From Bemisia tabaci (taxonomy: Eukaryota; Arthropoda; Insecta; Hemiptera; Aleyrodidae), in NCBI RefSeq assembly GCF_918797505.1, contig NC_092793.1:62949749-63013748 (forward strand): 64,000 nt of DNA. Direction: 5' to 3'. The position numbers and the translations under genes are program-made. Positions 55,965 through 64,000 of this stretch are shown one piece after another. Each line of letters begins with the position of its first letter. Positions within the stretch are counted from its first letter, which is position 1. Below the pieces are notes generated by a model. That model worked only from the letters and a program-made list of their open reading frames with translations. It ran no database searches and was not told the DNA's origin.

Positions 55965-56464
55965 TCTGAACGATGATGACAAATTAAAGTACCCAACAGG
56001 ATTCTTGAATAGTTTGAAAGGACCAGGATTACCCCAACATGAATTAAAATTAAAAGTTGGTGCGCTAATAATTTTACTAAGAAACCTAAACCCACCTACA
56101 TTATGCAATGGTACAAGACGTCGTATAAAAAAAAAGTACAACAACTTAACAGAAGCAGACATTTTAACAGGAAATGGTGCAGGCAAAACAGTATATTTGC
56201 CAAGAATAGTGATCATACCTACCAATTACCTATCCTTTCTAGTTTAAAAGAATACTATTTCCGATTAAATTACGCTATGCAATGACAATAAATAAAGCAC
56301 GAGGACAAACATTCAGGATAGCTGGTATTGATCTCACGTGTAAATGTTTTTCGCATGGTCAATTATATGTAGCGTGCTCCCGTGTAAGTTCTCCAAAAAA
56401 CTTATTTACTATTTGCCCTATTGGAGAGACAGAAGACATAGTATACAAAGAAGTATTATTTTGA
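55965..56464 (+). pseudogene. Helitron helicase, C-terminal part, broken
   Basis: DDDKLKYPTGFLNSLKGPGL, LKVGALIILLRNLNPPTLCN and NYLSFL in one frame. After a frame change, [20 protein letters not shown] and [20 protein letters not shown] complete the typical end of PIF1-like Helitron helicases, with the stop at 56462-56464. It lies 385 bases before the Helitron 3' end. Confidence 0.9.
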
Positions 56465-57040
56465 ATAAACATTTTCCATCCCTCCATTAGAGCAAGTAAA
56501 AAACTCTCTTTATACCCTCTTTATGTATTAGAAATAACAACAACAACGGACAAGTTCTCATCATCTTAGAGTGTTTCGAATGATTTTTGGAAATTTAACA
56601 AAGAAGGGAGGGTTCTCTAAATAAAATTTCCAACTTATTAGGCAAATATCGTAATAAAAAGAATTGGATAAATGATTTTGAAAATATGGCACATTAATTA
56701 TCAATTTTGTTTTGGAACATTCTGTAATATCAAAAATAAAATGTATACTATGAATTATTATTGTTATTATTTTCCCTTCATTGGCTTATATTGAATTGTG
56801 GCAAAAAGATTTATATTTAACTGTCCGTGCGAAGCATGGGTTAGGCTGCTAGTATTTTATAATATGAGACTTTAAAGGTCGAAAATGTCCGGTCGGTCAC
56901 GCGTCGCCAATCCCGATTTTGAAGCGAAAGAGCAATTTCTGGTAGTAAATCGGTAGGTACTGTCATAGATTCTTCGGCAATATTTGCCGAGAGGAGATTG
57001 TAATGTTCAAGAAAATTGCCTTGTTGAACTGAAATGTTTA

Positions 57041-58875
57041 CCCAGGTAGCAATAGTAACAGTTCAAAATTGCAATTTCACAACAGTTTTTACACTGTTAC
57101 TTTTGTGCACTTTTTCATCGAAAAATTTGCTCTAGTACAACAGTTGAAAAACCAACGGAAAAGAGAAGTCCTTTGCGACTATAATCACTGAAAAATTTTT
57201 CTTACATACTTAAAAAATACCAGTGGAAAATTTATAATTTAGTCATGTTTTCTGAAAATATAACACAAATTTAACTAGTGTTATACACCGATCGAAAAGG
57301 AAACTATTATTGCAATAAAAACATACTTAGATTTGAAATAAAACGACGGTTTAAAATTCTCAATCAAAATCACTTACTTAACAAAACTTTTTTAAAGAAA
57401 GGAAAGTAGATTAACATTTTAATAACTAAAAAAAGTTAAAAAAATTATTCTAATTTATTTTTTTTTAAAGTTGATTTCATAAAACACAGAAGTAGACCAT
57501 TTTGTTTTAAAAAAGCTATTTTACAAAACATAAAGTATTATACTGTACTAATGAGAAAAATTTAATCTAAATCAATAAAAAGATAAAAAAAAGACAATAA
57601 AAAACAAATTTAAATATCTCATTTGTTGCCATATTTTTGCAAAACACATTCTTATAAATAACCATGAAATATTAATTATTATTACATTATTTATTAAACA
57701 ATATTGGCGAGAAACTATTTTTAAATCATTGTTTCCTGAAAACCGGTGTAGCTTTAATTTTTGTCGAAAAAGAATCCTTAAAAAAAACTTTGATAACTAT
57801 TTATCACTAACAAGGAAAATATAATTTAAATCGATAAAAAGATACAAGTGATAGTGATAAAATGACAGTTTAAATATCTGATTTATTGCAGTTTTTCTGC
57901 AAAACATTTTATTTTAAACAGTTGTGAAATATAAATTAGTATTACATTATTTTTTTAAATACCGATTTTAATTTCCGATTGTTTTATTGTAATCGGGGTG
58001 TTTCCTTTTATTTCCGATAGAGAGCTCCGATTTATTTTGTTTTTGGATGGGTCGTTTATGGTGCCTGTCTAACCTTTGTGTGTAGTGAAAACATAAAATA
58101 TATTATTTATATTCTACGACATACGTTTTTTTATCGACGGCTTCTATGTTTGCTTTGTTCGGTGCATATGAGTGGATTTTCTTCTCACATTTTTGATGAC
58201 CCCCCTGTGGTTAACTGTGCCTAGACAGGGCATGGGCCTATCTATAGCGTTGATTGTAGTGTCGAGTGTAGTCACATCCCTGCTGCATAGTCTTTGTTGC
58301 TCCTCCTTAGAGGAAGTATCGGTGCTCACCGTCATCGGTGTTCAAAATAGAAATATGAGGCCTGAAACTGGGGAGTTCTATAATTGATCTTTTAAAACCA
58401 AAAAATAACAGTTTAACAAAATATTAAAAACGAATAAAATTTCATATATTGACACTGTTAATTTTCAATAAAACTACAATTTTACGAGTCGTTCTATTAT
58501 TAGAAATTAGTTTTTCTATGGATATTTTAAGTTTTTTTTAATACTTTACAAGAATAATTCAAAACTCGTATTCAACATTTAAATTTTTTATTTTTATTTT
58601 AAGACAAGTGTCGCTTTACACCAGTAAATTTTCCAAATGAAATTTGTTTTTCACTACTTTAATCATTGTTGATTTATGTCATTAAATTATTTTAAACTGT
58701 TATTTTTAACTTCATAAAATAGGAATATAGCGCCTGAAACTGTTGTAACTGGGGAGTACTTTAATCGATCTTTTCAACCGATATAAATTGTTTTTTTATA
58801 ATATATTAATAGCAATAAAACTGTTATTTCGAAGATATAATAAAAATTATTTTATAGCAGACCTTGCTACCTGGG
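57041..58875. mobile_element. CCCAGGTAGCAA-ended element (1.84 kb)
   Basis: CCCAGGTAGCAATAG (57041) and TTGCTACCTGGG (to 58875), with TA on both sides. Copy 2 of the surrounding element (at about 62127) has the undisturbed target ATGTTTATTATTAAGCG. The interior is AT-rich with GTTAAAATT-type words and repeats itself in part (57420-57670 resembles 57780-57960). A 71-codon frame (58172-58387) is unremarkable. No transposase. Confidence 0.9.
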
Positions 58876-59208
58876 TATTTTTAAGCGACAAAAGTCATTC
58901 GAAAAAATGTCGCCTTATTTGGCAACGTATTTTTGCAATTGTATTAAGTGCATTGTTTAATCTCGCCAGATGGAGTCAGGAGTTTCAAAACTGTCATCAA
59001 ATTGTTCGCTGAAATCTTCTCGATCAAACCATCGCATTAGGTACTAATAAGTCGGTTTTTTCTACAATGAAAACTTTAATTTTTATGAAAACCAGTGATT
59101 TTTTGGGCCTAGGTAGCACTAATTACACCTTATACAAAATCCTCAATTTAATATTATTTAACTATCAGGAGATCCCCAAAGTTTAAAAAACTTTTACAGC
59201 AGCGTCAA

Positions 59209-59712
59209 GGTGAATCCAGGGTTCGATTAGGGATAATTCAAGATTAGAGATAGCGCCACCAGTCGCCACTGAGAATTTCACTTTCCTGCGACGATTACTG
59301 AAATAATATTCCTCAAATTACAAAAAGCAGATCCACAAGATATAGATTATTTTTTGCTTGATTTTTTAAGCCAAAAATATTGGCAATTAGAATTACAAGC
59401 ACAGAGAAAGTACGGCTGAAACTTTCAGCTCAGAAGTGGCGGCCGAGCGCGCAACCGAATCCCTCATGTTCTGTCTCTCTCTCTCCCATTGCAGCAATGG
59501 GAATTACTTTCCGCCGTAGTTACGACTTTATTTTTGGGAATTTTGAGAAGATTTTTTCACTGAGTGTTCCTCAAGTATGTTGCTATATCCCTTGGATCCC
59601 CAGTCTTGAATAAGTGATACATACGGTTTTTATTATTTTGGCAAATATATGCGGCTATTCTGAGCAGCGCGACGTGGTGGCCAAATCGCGAAGTTCTAAG
59701 CCTGGATTCACC
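59209..59712 (+). mobile_element. GGTGAATCCAGG-ended element, copy B (504 bp)
   Basis: GGTGAATCCAGGG (59209) and CCTGGATTCACC (to 59712). Reverse complement of copy A at 32979-33481. The flanks are TCAA left and TTAA right, and copy 2 of the host element has GCATTGATTTCACC at this site, which supports a TTAA-like duplication. It contains a 78-codon frame (59380-59613) that matches the frame in copy A. Confidence 0.9.
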
Positions 59713-60077
59713 TTAATTTCACCTCATATCTCAAGAATTGCCAAGTTTCATCTTTTGTATCATCTTTTATTCCACATTTTCAAGTGTCGGTTACGCTGTG
59801 TCGGTTAGGTACGTAATAGACACAATTTTGCAGTGCCGCCATGTTTGCGTGGACCTCTAGCAGTTCCGCGGGAGGAGCTGATACCTGTAATTCAATGGCT
59901 TGTTTGTCAATCGCTATAACTTTGCACTGAATCAAAATAAATCGTGCCAAAGCTGGAAAAAGGAAGTTTAATACATTTAAAATGAAGTACCTAATGAAAT
60001 TTGTTTAAAATTGGTGCCCTTTTATTTTTAAAGTGTTGCACATTTTAGATAGGTATTCCTGTTATCGTGAAATCACC

Positions 60078-60860
60078 CAAGAGAGCATTTTGGCGATTTT
60101 GGGTAGGTAGCCTGGATAAGAAGAGTTTCCCTTATCGTGGATTGAACGTCATTACCTATGTCTATAATTCTGTTTGCCGTCCTCATAATAGGTCAGTGAC
60201 ATACCTACATTTTTTAAATTAATTTTCTGAAAGTACGGATTGAGTCGATGAATTGTATACTAAGAGAAAGCTATTTTAAAATAATAATTGTAAATGGACA
60301 CAGATGCTACAGAGAGGGAAAAAGGAGAGGGAAAGGAAATGAAATTAGCATATGATTACTAATGTGCAATCAGAGAGAATAAAACAAAAACATCAGAGAA
60401 ATTCATATGCAATGAAGGTATAAGAAAAAAAAAAACGAGTTGGCTCATTGCGATTAGGAACTCGAACTATACAATCGTTGAGCATTTTTTAGACCCTAAC
60501 GCCACCGATAATCTTCTTAAGAGGTAAAGATGAACTTTTGCTACTTCAGCAAGTCAAATCGCGGAAGGAGATCCATGGACTGTCCACCCGATGGGATGAC
60601 GTCCCAGTCAAATGCGTTTTTGAAGAAATGATCGATCCCCATCATCGCTTCATCTCCACACATCTATTCATGTGCAAATGATGGCATGCTCCGGCAACAA
60701 GGTTCTGTGACGAAATCATTTTTGCCTCCAGAGTCTCCAAAATGTATACATCTTAGTGATTAAATGTCCAATCACTGAGAAAAATGGCTCGCGGAGTGAG
60801 CCAAATGTCACTCGCGTAGCGGGTGATCGGGGGTCAGGGGGGCGCACCCCTTGGCGGACC
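60078..60860. other. Unassigned sequence leading to a Helitron end
   Basis: No gene. It may be the body of the non-autonomous Helitron whose 3' end is at 60895. I could not find its TC start. Confidence 0.35.
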
Positions 60861-60865
60861 GTGAC

Positions 60866-60895
60866 GGACGCGCAAAGCGCGTCCAGAACGGCTAG
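60866..60895 (+). mobile_element. Helitron 3' terminus
   Basis: An 8-bp perfect stem (GGACGCGC-AAA-GCGCGTCC, 60866-60884), 7-base spacer, then CTAG (60892-60895) and T. This is a canonical Helitron end; the rest of the element is undefined. Nearby sequence (60780-60830) carries inverted words with GCTCGCGGAGTGAGC. Confidence 0.75.
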
Positions 60896-60899
60896 TATG

Positions 60900-61771
60900 A
60901 TTATACGCTTCTACTTTTAAGATTGTGCAATCATTGTGAGGTGCTTATTCCTAACAGATGTTTGAATGCATGTTAAATCTACCTGTGAACTTTCATCCTA
61001 CAATTTTTAAACTGTAAATCAGTGGTGCGTGGTATTCAAGAGAACATAAGGCTTTAGGGGGGAGATCCCCCCGGCCCCATTGAGAAAGGTGCCCTCTTTA
61101 AGGGGGGGGGGGGGGCTCTTCCTCCATGGTAGGCTAACTTCATGGTAGGGAAAACTTTAGTACCTACTGCACCCCATATTCCTCGGTGGTGGAAACCACT
61201 TTTTCCGGCTCTCTCAACCGCATTTCGGTAGTAAGTAGGAGCCGAGAAATATGGTACCCTGAAGCCCGGAATGCGGTAGTTGCTACTGAGCTTATACGGT
61301 AGTCCAAACCGAAAAGTTCGGTGTTCAATAACGGTCGTACTATACGGTACGTGCTATACCACACTGCGATCCTCCTGACCGTGCTTTTTTTCAGTGTATT
61401 TTATGCATATTTTATACCTAAAAAAAATGACACTTTGTAGTATATGTTTTAATATAGTATTTTAAACCTATTTTCTGCTTTTTAATACCCTCTTTAATAG
61501 GTACTTGAATAGGAATTTTTTAGATATCTTCATAGATATTAAAAATCATATTTTGACTACTATAGGGACCAAACCCTTCCGCCACCGAGAAAAATCCCGT
61601 ACCATCGTACGCTCGTGTCGAAACCATTCATCGCCCACGGGCAGATATCTCTGCCCCTTGGATATCCAAGGAGGGCCTACGACCCCCTCCCCTCTCGTTC
61701 ACCCGGAAAAAAGGTGGAAGAGGGAAAGAAGGAAGAAAGAAAAAAAGATACGGCGGAAAAGAGGCGGGACG
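60900..61771. other. Unassigned sequence
   Basis: Contains a G-run (61105-61115) and a cluster of CGGTAGT/ATACGGTA words (61190-61350). CTTTTTTTCAGTG followed by TA ends at 61396, matching the right end of the element at 14561-17066, but no left partner was found. No gene is supported. Confidence 0.35.
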
Positions 61772-61777
61772 CTTAAG

Positions 61778-63206
61778 AATGATTTCACGATAAGAGGAAT
61801 AGTCGTGTCGCCGAGGGTTAAACGACATAGGGCAAAACGATTGAAAACCAACTTAATAAATCAATTAATAGAAATGATGTCCCTGAACTTATTAATGCTA
61901 AAAAATATGATAAATTATTTGTATAGTTTATAATATGAGACTTTAAAGGCCGAAAATATCCGGTCGGTTACGCGTCGTCAACCCCGATTTTAAAGCAAAA
62001 GAGCAATTTGCAGTGTTAAATCAGTACTGATCATAGGTTCTTCGGCAATATTTGCTGACTAATTACTCTAATGTCCAAGAAAATGATCTGAATTTCTGAG
62101 CTTAAATGTTTATTATTAAGCGTGAAAAGTCATTTGAAAGAAGTTTCGCCACATTCCGACAATTAACCAACATATTTTATCAATCGCATTAAGTGCATAG
62201 TGTTTATCTCGCCAGATGGAGCCAGGAGTTTCGAAACTGCCCAAGTAGCATTGTCATCTACTTTCTAGGTGGCGCTCATCAAGAAAATGTCTACTTTCTA
62301 GATAGAACAATTTTCTTGAAAGCAAATAGGTATAAAGTAGATCTAGAAAATAGACACAAGAAAATACATGTTTTCCTTGCATTTCCTTAAAAGAAAACAT
62401 TAAGAAATTGGCTAGAAAATAATTCTACTTTCAATGCATTTTCTATCTTTTTTCCAAACGGGAAGTTGACAGAAAGTAGACCCATGAAATAGATCTATTT
62501 TCTTTGGTCAGACTTTTGACTCGCAATGTTTTTTCTTTCTATTTTCGGGATAACTCTCATTTTCTTTGTTTTTTCTTGAAATTTTCTCAATATTTTTTTT
62601 CTAGAAAAAAATTCTATTTTGCCACTTGGGTGTCATTAAATTATTCGCTGAAGTATTCTCGACCAAACTTTTACCGATAAGTTACCCAAGTTTTTTTTGC
62701 AAAAAAAAACTTTAACCTCTATGAAAACCAATGATTTTCAGGTGTAGGTAAGGCACGACTAATTCCTCACTACACGAAATCCTCAATTTTATATTATTAA
62801 TCTAAAAGGAAGTCAAAAAAAAAAAATTAGAAAACTTTCAAGGCAGCATTGATTTCACCTCTTATATAGCTTAAGAATTGCCGAGTTTCGTATTTTGTAT
62901 CGTCTTTTATTTCACGTTTTCCAGTGCTGGTTACGCCGTGTCGGTTAGGTACCTAGGTAGGTACGCGACCCAATGTGGCAGGGCCGCCATGTTTGCGTGG
63001 ACCTCCAGCAGTCCTGCGGGAAGAGCTGATACCTAATGCACTGGCTTGTTTATCAATCACGATAATTTAGAACGGAATCAAAATAGTTCGTGCCAAAGCT
63101 GGAAATGGGAAGTTTTAAATGAGGCAACGAAACCTTGTTAAAATTGGTGCACTTTTATTTTTAAGGTGTTGCACATTTTAGTGATTCCTGTTATCGTGAA
63201 ATCACA
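61778..63206. mobile_element. GGTGATTTCACG-ended DNA element, copy 2 (1.43 kb)
   Basis: TGATTTCACGATAAGAGGAA starts it (first bases 61778) and TTATCGTGAAATCACA ends it (63206). CTTAAG flanks both sides (61772-61777, 63207-63212), a 6-bp duplication. It carries its own insert at 62240-62630 and lacks all three insertions seen in copy 1. Divergence from copy 1 is moderate. Confidence 0.9.
62240..62630. mobile_element. CCCAAGTAGCA-ended element (391 bp)
   Basis: CCCAAGTAGCATTG (62240) and TGCCACTTGGG (to 62630), with TG on both sides. Copy 1 of the surrounding element (near 58998) has the empty site AAACTGTCATCAAATTG. The interior is built from TCTACTTTCTAG, AGAAAATAG and TTTTCTAGAAAA words in both orientations. 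Confidence 0.9.
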
Positions 63207-64000
63207 CTTAAGTCAGGTGATTATCTGTGCGGAAACTGACTCAAATTTCAGATTAGATGCTTTAAATTCCGAAATTTCTCTGAGGAGCCCCACGGATCAC
63301 CTTTTTTAACTGAAATGTTTTCATACCTACCATATAACCCCTTCCCCGGTCGATGGTGGCGAGAAAAAATCCGCCCCTCTCGTTCGAGGTGTTTGAATCT
63401 GCGCCTATGTTCGTCGCCAGATTTCACTGAAGAATGAATGATCTCAATCCGCTATTCCATTAATTAAAAAATAGCTAAGAACACTGAGACATTAATATTT
63501 AGAACTATCCTACTCTGTATATGTAAATTCGGCCTCAATATCAATTCAAACACTTCTCGGAAATTCTCAGACTTAGATAGGTATTTTGTAGTTCCAAACT
63601 CCAAAATAATTTTTATGAGATTGATGTAAAATTACACAGTTGAGTGATTCTCCTTAAGTATGCATCTCATAACTGACTCTATCACTTGCGCTATTTTTGC
63701 GCAACATTGTAGAACATTTGGAACAAATGGATAAAATCGCACCCCTCCGGTTGTTCGCGAAAATTTGTTTGATGCTTCCCATTTTATCAATGATTTTGAT
63801 CAGCAAACTGATAGGAAAATATTGAAAAACGAAACTTCTCGGAGGAGGGTAATAGAAGAATACAATACCTATTTGTGACCGACCGTCAGATGTAGGCATG
63901 AAAAAAAAAATGACGGAGTTAAGAGGTCGCAAATGGTGTAGGTACCTACCTACATCGCGGTAGGTGCAATACCGACAAATTCAAAATTCTCAACGTTTAC
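63207..64000. other. Unassigned sequence at the window end
   Basis: After the CTTAAG duplication no gene is recognised. A 92-codon minus-strand frame (63654-63932) carries no motif. GTAGGTACCTACCTAC lies near 63940. Confidence 0.35.

Larger units (their letters stand above)
49006..56852 (+). mobile_element. Helitron, 7.85 kb, defective
   Basis: Starts TCTTCTTATAAATAAAG (49006) and ends with CTAG (56849-56852), with a 6-bp stem (CCGTGC-GAA-GCATGG, 56825-56839) 9 bases before it, all canonical. It sits between A (49005) and T (56853). Comparison with copy 2 at 61900-61940 gives the undisturbed target. It codes for a Rep-helicase pseudogene (50869-56464) and hosts the elements at 49422-50657, 53160-53911 and 54234-55940. 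Confidence 0.95.
48858..60077. mobile_element. GGTGATTTCACG-ended DNA element, copy 1, inflated by nested insertions
   Basis: GGTGATTTCAC (48858) and GTGAAATCACC (to 60077) are the ends, and CAAGAG lies on both sides (48852-48857, 60078-60083), a 6-bp duplication. Removing the Helitron (49006-56852), the element at 57041-58875 and the one at 59209-59712 leaves about 1.03 kb, the same as copy 2 (61778-63206) without its own insert. No transposase is seen. 6-bp duplications are known for a few superfamilies (for example Dada and IS3EU), so the class is open. Confidence 0.9.

Noticed and set aside
61384..61396. A second CACTGAAAAAAA-type element ending here
   Set aside because: The right end and TA fit the element at 14561-17066, but no left terminus or word cluster partner was found upstream.

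Overview
The window looks like intergenic DNA from an insect nuclear genome, most likely a hemipteran. The grounds are one spliced, glycine-rich gene with SSYGAP repeats of cuticle or pro-resilin type (27111-27695, minus strand), many copies of the palindrome TAGGTACCTA, and a dense load of Ty3/gypsy, Copia, Helitron, hAT, pogo/Tigger and small inverted-repeat elements. I cannot name the species. Apart from the cuticle-type gene I find no convincing host gene; nearly everything else is transposable elements, many nested in one another.

Layout. 242-12402: an old DNA element with about 60-bp inverted ends and a TAA duplication. It hosts a 10.8-kb Ty3/gypsy-type LTR retrotransposon (880-11725) with 666-bp LTRs that differ at only 3 positions and a 4-bp AATT duplication. 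Its gag-pol is badly broken and carries a 1,039-bp insert (7111-8149). 12.4-20.7 kb: a satellite of about 170 bp split by a 2.5-kb element (14561-17066), a tRNA-like head, a 5S-rRNA-like block and a TTAA-flanked hairpin element. 20.7-23.2 kb: one or two minus-strand Helitrons, the clearer one made of 130-bp satellite units. 24.4-26.6 kb: a TA-flanked element and a large foldback. 27.1-27.7 kb: the cuticle-type gene. 28.9-35 kb: foldback copies, one split by a pogo/Tigger element. 35.7-41.2 kb: a second 130-bp satellite array, then elements with CCCAAGTAGC-like ends and a hAT remnant. 41.9-44.3 kb: a Copia pol pseudogene with an insert. 45.5-47.2 kb: a word-filled element with two passengers. 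48.86-60.08 kb: a DNA element of about 1.03 kb inflated to 11.2 kb by a 7.85-kb Helitron and two small elements. 61.78-63.21 kb: its second copy.

The strongest results come from comparing copies inside the window. The two copies at 48858-60077 and 61778-63206 serve as empty sites for each other. This fixes the boundaries of a Helitron (49006-56852, A/T target) and of small elements with 2-bp duplications, and gives the host element a 6-bp duplication (CAAGAG and CTTAAG). The most novel pattern is that many inverted-repeat elements have interiors built from degenerate, often palindromic repetitions of one short word, a different word in each family. The five elements sharing CCCAAGTAGC-like ends have 2-bp duplications that are not fixed as TA (AT, TT, TT, TA, TG).
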